A stretch of 64,000 bases of DNA from Stieleria varia (GTDB lineage: Bacteria > Planctomycetota > Planctomycetia > Pirellulales > Pirellulaceae), in assembly GCF_038443385.1 (NCBI RefSeq), contig NZ_CP151726.1:6386001-6450000 (forward strand). The letters are read 5' to 3'. This document shows, one piece after another, positions 9,722 through 18,170 of the stretch (its first letter is position 1; every line of letters begins with the position of its first letter). The notes beneath the pieces were generated by a model. It searched no databases. It had not been told where the DNA came from and saw only the letters and a program-made list of their open reading frames with translations. The position numbers and the translations under genes are program-made.

Positions 9722-12657
9722 CAGCCCACCTCCACGATCGAATCGGAGTCGGCATGATTGAGCATGCGAGAGGTTGCCTTGGTTTGCAAGATCATCTCGT
9801 AGTCATCGTATTGAACGCGATCGCTTGTGGGCTCGAACTTGCACGCCCGGATGCCGCGAATGCATTCATGAATCAACGCTTCGGCTTGCTGCATTTGTTC
9901 CTCCGTGAACTTTGCGATGTTGATGCCCGTCTCGTTGGCATTGTCACCGACATTAAAATACCCCAGGTCAATCTCTTGGGGAGGGACCGTGATGCCCAGG
10001 AATGGAGCCAACATCCGGTACAGGGGCAACTGCAAATCCAACCAAACGGTCTGTCCGTCGATCGTCTTGAAATGCTTTTTCTCTGGTTTGTGTCCGTGAG
10101 TCTTGTAATCCAAGATCGCCCAACGATCGGTTGCGGGATGGTGGTCGATTCGATCAAACCGGCCACGCACAACCATGCGTTGTCCGTCCACGTCGATTCC
10201 AGACCCGTCGGCTTCACCGATCGCCAACTCGGTGCCATGGATGATCCATCCTGCGGCAATCCGCTCGGCCTGTCGCTGAGCGACGATCTTCAGTCGACGT
10301 TGAGCTTGTCTAATTTGCAACCGCACTGCGCTGGTCACATGGTCACCATAGTGCTCCGCGACATATTTGTCCAAGTGCTCCAGCATCAAGGCTTCGATTC
10401 GTTTAGGATCGGTTTCGTCTTTCTCGAGCGACATCCCAAATGTCTCTAGCGATCCGTGAACGAGATCACCGAACTGATTGGCGGCCAATTCGCTGAGTGA
10501 ATCGTCCAACGGCTTCATCTTCAGGACGTGCCGGAGGTAAAAGCGATAGGGACAGGAGAGATAATCGCGAAACGCCGTGACGCTCATGGCTTTGACGGGA
10601 CACTGATCAACCTGCAGCGAGGGAACGTGCAGTTTGGACGTTTCGTTCTCCGCGTCCCAACTGTGCAGCACGTCCACTCGATGTCGTTGATCTTCCAGCA
10701 AGAACGTGACACGGCGAGCCAAGTCCTCAGGGGACGCTGCGGCCAGCAAACGACTGGGAGGCGTCGGTGTCCCGTCGGCCGCGGTGCGTCCCACGATGAA
10801 TCGAATGTGCTCTCTGGAGGACAGCATCAACTGCATCGCATACGCATCGCGTGCGTATCGACGTTCATTGTCGGGCAAGTTCAATCGTGATCGCAGCGTT
10901 CCTGGTAAGAAAGGATCACTTGTCACGGACGATGGCACGAAAGGATGATTGAACCCCAAAACGACCAGCGCCGGAGCGTCTTCCAATGCCAAATCCAGCC
11001 AACCCAAGATTGGTGTTTCGTCTTCATTGGGCACTTCACTGATTCGCAAGTCCGTCAGCCTGGCGGTCAACAGTTCCAGTGCAACGGGGCCGGACACGGG
11101 CACGTCCAGCGTTTCACTCATCGTCGAAAAACGTTCCAGCATTCGCTGCGCTGCGTCCAAGGCCAAGCCCGTTCGGTTGCGATGCACCGGCGGCGTCGAC
11201 TTGCCACTGTCTCGCGGCCACGCGTAGACTTCACCGAGCCAATTCGAAAGCAAACGGCTCCATTGACCGATCGGCCGCTGAGTCGTTGATTGAGACGCTG
11301 TGCGATCAGAAACACTGCCAAAGTGCTCCGACAGCCATTGGGTGATCCACATCGCAATGGCTTCGGCGCGACCATGACGCTGCTTTGCGACGCCGGGCAA
11401 GACATCGTCGATTGACACCGGATGGTGATCGGACAGCAAACGATCAAAATCGGTGATCCAATCATCGTCGAACCAATCGATGGAGTTTTTATCGGGCACA
11501 CCTTTCTTGCTATTCTCTGTTGGGGCCAGCGCAGGGCAGTGATGGCTGACGTAAGCATGAACATCGGCGTGCCTGACCAGTGCTGCGAGTGACCGCCAAG
11601 TGCGACGCTGGACAAACGCCGTGGTTAAATCCAGCAGTCGACCGATCGCAGTTTGTGATAATGTCCAGCCGATATGCCGATGCGTCGTGATGCCAACGCC
11701 TGAAAGTTGTAGTTCAACCGGAGCGACATGCGACGTGTCCGTGACTCCGACGGCAATCCGGTCGGATTGAGAATCGACGGTTGGGTCGGCGGCAAAAGAC
11801 GCCAGGACTTCGGCAACCGCCGCAGACTGATCGCCGATGTCGTCTGCGGCGATCAAGTGCTCGTCTCGCAACGGTAGTTGATAGTCCAACCAATCGGCGG
11901 TGTTCACGCAGCCGAGTTCGTCGAAATGCCCCTGCTTTGTCGAGGGAGCGGCAACCACGGCGATCAGCTCGCTGCTCATCGCACGCAGCATGGCTCGGAG
12001 GGATTCGTTCAAGTCCGTGGTGCCGATCAGCATCACCGTGCTATCCGAATGGACTTGGCCTTTCAAAGCCGCTTGCAATCGGCTGTGATAAGGATCCGCT
12101 CGTTCACCACTGTTAAGCCTTTCCAAATAAGCGTGCCAAAGTTGGTCCAGCAGCTTCCAGCGATCTCGTTCTCCGTCGGTCTCCGCCGCCGCCATCACTT
12201 CCTGGAAACCCACGTTGCTGCTGGCCAGGTCTTCGTAAAGTCGACGAATGGTTCCGGCCAACTCCAGCCATGGCCCTAGCGGTTCGGGAGCGGGCAGCAC
12301 CGATAACAGCTTTTGCAGCTCATCCGTATGAGTGGCTTGCAGCACGTGCGCCCAAGCGAGTGTCTGCTCAAAGTCCAACGCGAGTGTTTGCGGCGGCGTG
12401 TAGAGCAACTCCGGCACTTCGCCCACCGTCACCATCTGCGGCCAAACAAGGTTCCATCCGGCCTCACTGGCTCGCTCACGAATCAGCTCCCCCAACCGTT
12501 TAGCGCTTTGGGTTGACGGCAGGACGCAGATCAGACCGCCAAGATCCCAGTTTGCCCCGTTTGCGTATCGTTCGCTCAACAAGTCTGTCACGCGAGGCAA
12601 CAGGGGCGCATCCCAGCCGAGAAAGAGGGTTTCGCACGTGGTCGAAAAGAATTTCAT
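9721..12657 (-). CDS. addB: PD-(D/E)XK nuclease, AddB-like partner
   Basis: 978 residues. The N-terminal two thirds resemble an inactivated helicase of the AddB/RexB kind (LGGLICVLPSTQSAKRL near residue 40). The C-terminal quarter is a PD-(D/E)XK nuclease: SVTAFRDYLSCPYRFYLRH, then GDLVHGSLETF, the acidic and lysine site WAILDYKTH, and the QLPLYRML helix that follows it in this family. Many AddB proteins staple this domain with four iron-sulfur cysteines; here the C-terminal group reads DRVQYDDYEMIL, so the clustered cysteines are absent. It is the first gene of the pair with the AddA-like helicase. Expected role: single nuclease of a RecBCD-equivalent complex. Confidence 0.83.
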   Translation of the reverse strand: MKFFSTTCETLFLGWDAPLLPRVTDLLSERYANGANWDLGGLICVLPSTQSAKRLGELIRERASEAGWNLVWPQMVTVGEVPELLYTPPQTLALDFEQTLAWAHVLQATHTDELQKLLSVLPAPEPLGPWLELAGTIRRLYEDLASSNVGFQEVMAAAETDGERDRWKLLDQLWHAYLERLNSGERADPYHSRLQAALKGQVHSDSTVMLIGTTDLNESLRAMLRAMSSELIAVVAAPSTKQGHFDELGCVNTADWLDYQLPLRDEHLIAADDIGDQSAAVAEVLASFAADPTVDSQSDRIAVGVTDTSHVAPVELQLSGVGITTHRHIGWTLSQTAIGRLLDLTTAFVQRRTWRSLAALVRHADVHAYVSHHCPALAPTENSKKGVPDKNSIDWFDDDWITDFDRLLSDHHPVSIDDVLPGVAKQRHGRAEAIAMWITQWLSEHFGSVSDRTASQSTTQRPIGQWSRLLSNWLGEVYAWPRDSGKSTPPVHRNRTGLALDAAQRMLERFSTMSETLDVPVSGPVALELLTARLTDLRISEVPNEDETPILGWLDLALEDAPALVVLGFNHPFVPSSVTSDPFLPGTLRSRLNLPDNERRYARDAYAMQLMLSSREHIRFIVGRTAADGTPTPPSRLLAAASPEDLARRVTFLLEDQRHRVDVLHSWDAENETSKLHVPSLQVDQCPVKAMSVTAFRDYLSCPYRFYLRHVLKMKPLDDSLSELAANQFGDLVHGSLETFGMSLEKDETDPKRIEALMLEHLDKYVAEHYGDHVTSAVRLQIRQAQRRLKIVAQRQAERIAAGWIIHGTELAIGEADGSGIDVDGQRMVVRGRFDRIDHHPATDRWAILDYKTHGHKPEKKHFKTIDGQTVWLDLQLPLYRMLAPFLGITVPPQEIDLGYFNVGDNANETGINIAKFTEEQMQQAEALIHECIRGIRACKFEPTSDRVQYDDYEMILQTKATSRMLNHADSDSIVEVG

Positions 12658-12926
12658 GATGTTTGCAGTTTCTTTGCAGTGTCTGTACGGCGAGTTGGCG
12701 GCGTTCTTGCAACGGCGTCCGTGGTACTGCGGTCGGTTGGTCTGGCGATGTCAGGGGATTTATCAACGATCCCCGTGACACCTCTGGTCAACGCTGAGGG
12801 GATTATCAGCCAAAGCACCCTTCAGCGCCAATCACGAGGGAAATTTGCACCGCAGCGAGTGGGCCGCTTTCTTCGGCTGAGAAAACATTAGAATCGCCGT
12901 TTTACCAGAATCGCGGAGTATCGACC

Positions 12927-13556
12927 TTGAGCCAAGTCACCCGAATTGAGCACCCGCTGATCGAACATCACTTGTGCCGTGTACGTGACCAAGCGACCCG
13001 TCCAAGTGAGTTTCGTGCCGCCGTTCATCGACTTTCGATGCTGCTGGGTGTCTATGCCACACAGGATTTGACGACGGAGCCTGTCGGATTGACGACGCCG
13101 ATTTGCGAAACGGTCGGTCAGCAGCTTGCCGTCCGAATCGGCCTCGTCCCGATCTTGAGGGCCGGATTGGGAATGGTCGAACCGATGCTGCAACTCCTGC
13201 CCGACGCAGCTGTGTGGCACTTGGGTTTGTACCGCAACGAGGAAACCGCCGAGCCGGTCGGCTATTACGACAAGTTGCCTCTGCAAAACGCACCCAACGT
13301 CGCATTGGTGCTGGACCCGATGCTGGCAACCGGAGGCAGCGTGGACTTGGTCATCCGTCGACTGATGCAATGGGGCGTGGACGAGATCCGCGTGCTCAGC
13401 GTGATCGCTTCTCAAGCCGGTGTGGACCGTGTCGGCAGAGACTTTCCGGATGTCAAAGTCTACGTGGCCGCGATCGACCCGACGCTGAACGATCAGTCGT
13501 ACATCGTCCCCGGCCTCGGCGACGCCGGCGATCGAATCTTTGATACGCCCACGTGA
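12927..13556 (+). CDS. upp: Uracil phosphoribosyltransferase
   Basis: 209 residues, the normal length of the family. It converts uracil and PRPP to UMP in pyrimidine salvage. The PRPP loop VLDPMLATGGS lies near residues 128-138, the uracil-binding region near the C-terminus reads YIVPGLGDAGDR, and the N-terminus contains the family-typical HPLIEHHL and RDQATRPSEFR. The start is a TTG supported by GGAG about nine bases upstream. A nucleoside transporter gene follows on the same strand, which fits a salvage unit, although three palindromes lie between them. Confidence 0.95.
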   Translation: MSQVTRIEHPLIEHHLCRVRDQATRPSEFRAAVHRLSMLLGVYATQDLTTEPVGLTTPICETVGQQLAVRIGLVPILRAGLGMVEPMLQLLPDAAVWHLGLYRNEETAEPVGYYDKLPLQNAPNVALVLDPMLATGGSVDLVIRRLMQWGVDEIRVLSVIASQAGVDRVGRDFPDVKVYVAAIDPTLNDQSYIVPGLGDAGDRIFDTPT

Positions 13557-13568
13557 GGTTTGCCGTAC

Positions 13569-13652
13569 GTCAGCCTTTCTAGGCTGACCAATACGTATTG
13601 ATGTCAGGCTGGAAAGCCTGACGTACATGAGTGTCAGGCTGGAAAGCCTGAC
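13569..13652. repeat. Three tandem copies of a 20-bp palindrome
   Basis: The hairpin GTCAGGCTGGAAAGCCTGAC occurs at 13603-13622 and 13633-13652. A variant with a different loop (GTCAGCCTTTCTAGGCTGAC) occurs at 13569-13588. All three could form stem-loops in the transcript between upp and the transporter gene. This looks like a REP-type dispersed element; it may also act as a terminator or processing site. Confidence 0.8.
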
Positions 13653-13682
13653 GTGCTTTTACTCCTGCAGGAATGTCTCACG

Positions 13683-15182
13683 ATGATGCCACGACTGATT
13701 TGCGTGCTCGGCTTGGTTGTGTTCATTGCGCTGGCTTGGTGCATCAGTAGTGATCGCAAGCGTATGCCGTGGCGTATCGTTATCGGCGGGCTGCTGCTGC
13801 AATTCGTCTTGGCATTCTTGGTTCTGAGGACGGATCCTGGTCGCAAACTGTTTGTGATGATCGGCGACGGGTTCAAAGCCGTCATGGACACGGTGACCGC
13901 CGGCAGCGGGTTTCTGTTTAACTCGCCGCCGGAACATCCTTTGGGTGATTCGTTGCTGACCACATTTGCGTTCGGCGTGCTGCCCACCGTGATCTTCTTT
14001 TCCTCCCTGATGAGCATCCTGTATCACCTCGGTGTCATGCAACGCATCGTCTGGGCCATGGCTTGGGTGATGCAGTTCACGCTCAAGACAAGTGGGCCGG
14101 AAACACTCGCTGCGGCGGCGAACGTGTTTGTGGGACACACGGAAGCACCGTTGGTGGTTCGCCCCTATTTGGCAACGATGACTCGCAGCGAACTCAACGC
14201 GATGATGACGGGCGGTTTTGCGACGGTGACGGGCGGGTTGCTGGGCGTTTATGCCGGGATGGGAATCGACATTTCGCACTTGTTGACCGCTTCGATCATC
14301 AGCGCACCGGCGGCCCTGTTGATCGCGAAAGTCATGCTGCCGGAGTCCGCTGACATCACCGTTTCCGAATCGCTGAAAATGTCCGACGAGTCATCGCACG
14401 TCAACGTCATTGGTGCGGCCGTCGAAGGGGCTGGCGAAGGCATGCGGTTGGCGTTGAACGTGGGCGCGGTGCTGATCGCTTTCCTGGCAATCCTGGCCTT
14501 GATTGATGTCTTGCTCGGATTCGGCTGCACCAGCATCGGATGGCTTCACGACGACAACACGCCGATGATTTCTCTGGGCGTCATTCTCGGTTACGCTTGC
14601 TGGCCCATCGCTTGGCTGCTGGGAATCCCCGCGACCGAATGTCTTGAGGCCGGGCGATTGATCGGATTGAAAACGGTTGCCAACGAATTCATCGCATTCA
14701 AAGAGATGGAGAAAATCATCGGTGCAGACGAACCCGTGCTGAGCCAACGGACGATCACTATTTTGACGTACGCGCTGGCCGGATTCAGTAATTTTGGCGC
14801 GATCGGGATTCAAGTCGGTGGGATCGGTGGCCTGGAGGAATCACGCAAACGCGACCTGGCGCAGCTGGGACTTCGAGCCATGTTCGGTGGCTTCCTGGCA
14901 TGTTGCATGACCGGCGCCGTCGCTGGCATCATGCTCTTGCCGCCGTCGGCGGATGAGACGCCACTACCGAGGGACTCAAAAACGTCCGAAGAAGCAAGAG
15001 CTTTCGATCTGCGATCAAGCTCTGACGGACGACATCCCGCCATCGACACCGATGACTTGGCCCGTGATCCAGCTCGCCTTGTCACTCAACAGAAAAAAGG
15101 CTGCTTCGGCGATGTCGTCGACGGTTCCTATTCGTTTCAACGGGTACATCTCTGCCATCGCGGCGCGCTTCTGGTCGTTTGA
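13683..15182 (+). CDS. Concentrative nucleoside transporter (CNT/NupC family)
   Basis: Polytopic inner-membrane protein of about 499 residues. CNT hallmarks are the intramembrane motif FVGHTEAPLVVRPY (family consensus GQTEAPL), the helix GGFATVTGGLLGVYAGMG and the C-terminal core GFSNFGAIGIQVGGIGGL. It would import nucleosides with a cation gradient and pairs logically with the preceding upp. I chose the ATG at 13683; the frame is open further upstream through the palindromes. The last 55 residues are hydrophilic, unlike the family, and overlap the 3' end of the convergent SDR gene by 168 bases, so a frameshift or a recently extended C-terminus is possible. Confidence 0.88.
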   Translation: MMPRLICVLGLVVFIALAWCISSDRKRMPWRIVIGGLLLQFVLAFLVLRTDPGRKLFVMIGDGFKAVMDTVTAGSGFLFNSPPEHPLGDSLLTTFAFGVLPTVIFFSSLMSILYHLGVMQRIVWAMAWVMQFTLKTSGPETLAAAANVFVGHTEAPLVVRPYLATMTRSELNAMMTGGFATVTGGLLGVYAGMGIDISHLLTASIISAPAALLIAKVMLPESADITVSESLKMSDESSHVNVIGAAVEGAGEGMRLALNVGAVLIAFLAILALIDVLLGFGCTSIGWLHDDNTPMISLGVILGYACWPIAWLLGIPATECLEAGRLIGLKTVANEFIAFKEMEKIIGADEPVLSQRTITILTYALAGFSNFGAIGIQVGGIGGLEESRKRDLAQLGLRAMFGGFLACCMTGAVAGIMLLPPSADETPLPRDSKTSEEARAFDLRSSSDGRHPAIDTDDLARDPARLVTQQKKGCFGDVVDGSYSFQRVHLCHRGALLVV

Positions 15183-15719
15183 CAAGAGCCGCGCCGCCAG
15201 CGGAGTATCGGTCAACGCAGGGGCAACACAGTTGACGCGGATTTTGGGTGCCAGCTCGGCCGCGAGCGATTTGGCGATCCCCTCCACGGCTCCCTTGGCC
15301 GCCGCCACCGCGACGTGCATCGGCAAACCTTGTGTGACAGCTACTGTGCTAAACAAAACGATCGACGCTGTCTCAACGGATTTCAACGCCGGTAAAGCGG
15401 CTTGGATGCATTTGACGGCGCCCAACGCATTGAGCTTGAAATCCTCCAGCATCGCGTCTGCTTTGACGCCTCGCAGCGGAGTGAGGTGAATCGATCCAGG
15501 GCAGTAGGCCATGGCATCAATCGTATCGGGCAAGTCCGCGGAGGAGATTTCGTCATTCACAACATCTGCGGCAATGTGCATGACACCTGAAAGTCCAACC
15601 AATTCCCCTTCGGTGCGTGAGATCACGGTGACCTGATCGCCCTGCTCGACGCAGCGTCTGACGATCCCCAAGCCGATCCCGTGGCTGCCACCGATGATCA
15701 AGACGTTTCGTTGACTCAT
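15015..15719 (-). CDS. SDR-family protein lacking the usual catalytic tyrosine
   Basis: A Rossmann-fold short-chain dehydrogenase/reductase of 234 residues from the ATG at 15719. The nucleotide-binding motif is GGSHGIGLGI. The catalytic serine is present in VLFSTVAV, but at the YxxxK position the sequence reads MHVAVAAAKGAVEG, keeping the lysine and replacing the tyrosine with valine. The C-terminus LLSDKASWITGQVIGVDGG is standard SDR. It may be a non-standard reductase or a binding protein; the substrate is unknown. It is convergent with, and overlaps, the transporter gene. Confidence 0.82.
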   Translation of the reverse strand: MSQRNVLIIGGSHGIGLGIVRRCVEQGDQVTVISRTEGELVGLSGVMHIAADVVNDEISSADLPDTIDAMAYCPGSIHLTPLRGVKADAMLEDFKLNALGAVKCIQAALPALKSVETASIVLFSTVAVTQGLPMHVAVAAAKGAVEGIAKSLAAELAPKIRVNCVAPALTDTPLAARLLSNDQKRAAMAEMYPLKRIGTVDDIAEAAFFLLSDKASWITGQVIGVDGGMSSVRA

Positions 15720-15957
15720 TTGATTTGACTTTCGACTTTTCCAACCGATCTGAGATCGCTCACCCAACGCGATATAGGAATGTTATCGATCCGGCTAGTG
15801 GTCCCTCACACGGACGCCCTCAGACAGATTTCGGCCGAAAATCGCTGGCTCGTGTGCCCTCATTTCGGTTAGACTGGGGTTCCCGCCACAACGTCCTGCT
15901 TTGCTCAGCCTCGGTGTTTGCCGACCTGACCCCACCTCGATTGATGGACTCCCGCAC

Positions 15958-18132
15958 GTGATTGCAGCTGCTCGCATCACCGCTCGCTATTGGATCGCGA
16001 TCTCGCTGCCGAGATGGATCGCGGTTTGTCTCGTCGTGCTGACCGCAGTGCTGACGAAAATGCCAGCGAGTGCCAACGACGACGCGGATTTCTTTGAACG
16101 CAAGATTCGTCCGGTGCTGATCGAACATTGTTACGAGTGTCACTCCGAGTCGGCCGATGTGGTTCAAGCAGGGCTGAGACTGGACACTCCCGATGCCATG
16201 CTTTCCGGAGGCGATTCCGGTGCCGCGTTGCTGCCGGGAGATCCCGATGGCAGTCTGCTGATTCGCGCGTTGCGATATGAAGACTCCGAGATGCCGCCAT
16301 CGGGTAGATTGGACGAACGGATCGTCAGCGATTTTGAATCATGGGTTCGGCGAGGTGCCATCGATCCTCGGCCACATGCCCCATCGGTGAACAAAGCTAC
16401 CGAGCCAACCATTGATTGGGATCGGGCGAGAGAGTTCTGGTCTTTTCAAAGGCCAACGTTTGAGTTGCCAAAGAGTGTTCCCTCATCCCGCGCCAAAGGA
16501 TGGATCGATCGCTTTGTCAATGAAAAACTGTTGGCGGTAGGCATCGCGCCGAGTCCGCTTGCGGATCGTAACACGCTCTTGCGACGTCTTTGCTTTGACC
16601 TCACCGGGTTACCGCCCACGAGCGATCAAGCCCAAGAGTTTCTCGGCGACGATCGTCCAGATGCCATCGAGCGTCTGGTGGATCGATTGTTGGCTTCGCC
16701 GGAAAATGGCGAGCACTGGACGCGAACGTGGCTGGACGTCGCACGCTATGCGGAAGATCAAGCACACAAGGTGGGCAACAATGACGCGTTGACCTATCCC
16801 AACGCGTATCTGTATCGCGATTGGGTGGTCAATGCCCTGGCAGCCGATACGCCATACGACGAGTTCATTCGCCTGCAACTCGCGGCCGATCATTTTCTAC
16901 CTGATGACAAATCAAGTCACATCGCGCTCGGATTCATCGGTCTGGGACCCAAGTACTATCGCCGCGGTGCCCCAGAAGTCATGGCGGATGAATGGGAAGA
17001 CCGTGTGGACACGGTCTCACGTGGTCTGCTGGGTCTGACCGTTGCCTGCGCCCGCTGTCATGATCACAAATACGACCCGATACCGACCTCGGATTACTAC
17101 GCCCTGGCCGGAGTCTTTGCCAGCACCAAGATGCTGAATCGTCCGTTGAATGATTCGGTTGAAGTAAAAAATGGTGAAGCGGCCAAGCCGCAGGATGCCG
17201 TTCACATCGTACGCGATGGTGACGCTCGCGATTTGAACGTGATGCTGCGTGGCGACGTCAATCGCAAAGGAGACGTGGCGCCGCGAGGATTCCTGACGGT
17301 GCTGTCTTCGGACCGGCCAAAAGAATTCAAGACGGGCAGCGGCCGCGCTGATCTGGCCGATGCCATCGTCGATCCCCAGAATCCACTCACCGCCCGCGTG
17401 ATCGTCAATCGCGTCTGGCGACAAATGATGGGCCGCGGATTGGTCGAATCGCCCAGCAATTTTGGGATGCTGGGAGAACGCCCCACGCACCCAGAACTCT
17501 TGGACGCACTAGCCGTTCGTTTTGTGGAGAACGGGTGGTCGCTCAAATGGCTGCAGCGAGAAATTGTGCTATCGGAAACCTATCAACGTGGTGGAAACGC
17601 AGACGAGCACGCGATTCATACCGATCCGGCGAATCAATGGCTGGGGCGTCGTAGCCCGAAACGGCTGAGCATCGAGGCGTATCGCGACGCCGTATTGTGG
17701 GCCGCCGGACGATTGGACACTCAAGTCGGCGGGCGTTCCATTGAGCCACAGGACCCCGGCGAAACTCGACGCACTCTGTATAGCGAGATCAGTCGCATGG
17801 ATCTCAATCCGTTGCTGGCCCGATTTGATTTCCCAGATCCCAATGCCCACAGCGCCAAACGCGTCGAAACGACGACTCCATTGCAAAAGCTGTTTTTGAT
17901 GAACAGCCCTTTCATGATCCAACAAGCCCAGTCGCTGAGCGAGCTGACTCAAAACTCGACTCGTGATCCCGGTGGACGAATCAATTGGATCTACCAGCGA
18001 TTGTTCGCCCGCTCACCGACCATGAACGAACGTCAATTAGGAATCGAGTTTGTCGCCACAGATCAACCGGACCAGTGGACGCAATACGCGTTGGTGTTGT
18101 TGATCAGCAACGAAATGATGTTCATCGATTGA
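15958..18132 (+). CDS. PSCyt1/PSCyt2/PSD1 protein (DUF1549/DUF1553)
   Basis: Planctomycete-type secreted cytochrome protein of about 724 residues, starting at the GTG at 15958. An N-terminal hydrophobic export segment (AVCLVVLTAVLT) precedes the cytochrome c motif C-Y-E-C-H near residue 58 in the PSCyt1 domain. DUF1549 follows (RLCFDLTGLPPTSDQ, then GEHWTRTWLDVARYAEDQ and TVACARCHDHKYDPI), then DUF1553 (ARVIVNRVWRQMMGRGLVESPSNFG). The role is not established; these proteins co-occur with DUF1501 partners, as here, 38 bases downstream, and are often linked to polysaccharide or sulfated-glycan metabolism. Confidence 0.93.
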   Translation: MIAAARITARYWIAISLPRWIAVCLVVLTAVLTKMPASANDDADFFERKIRPVLIEHCYECHSESADVVQAGLRLDTPDAMLSGGDSGAALLPGDPDGSLLIRALRYEDSEMPPSGRLDERIVSDFESWVRRGAIDPRPHAPSVNKATEPTIDWDRAREFWSFQRPTFELPKSVPSSRAKGWIDRFVNEKLLAVGIAPSPLADRNTLLRRLCFDLTGLPPTSDQAQEFLGDDRPDAIERLVDRLLASPENGEHWTRTWLDVARYAEDQAHKVGNNDALTYPNAYLYRDWVVNALAADTPYDEFIRLQLAADHFLPDDKSSHIALGFIGLGPKYYRRGAPEVMADEWEDRVDTVSRGLLGLTVACARCHDHKYDPIPTSDYYALAGVFASTKMLNRPLNDSVEVKNGEAAKPQDAVHIVRDGDARDLNVMLRGDVNRKGDVAPRGFLTVLSSDRPKEFKTGSGRADLADAIVDPQNPLTARVIVNRVWRQMMGRGLVESPSNFGMLGERPTHPELLDALAVRFVENGWSLKWLQREIVLSETYQRGGNADEHAIHTDPANQWLGRRSPKRLSIEAYRDAVLWAAGRLDTQVGGRSIEPQDPGETRRTLYSEISRMDLNPLLARFDFPDPNAHSAKRVETTTPLQKLFLMNSPFMIQQAQSLSELTQNSTRDPGGRINWIYQRLFARSPTMNERQLGIEFVATDQPDQWTQYALVLLISNEMMFID

Positions 18133-18170
18133 CCCGCTCACTTCACACGGCCTCTTCTGCATCCCAAAAC

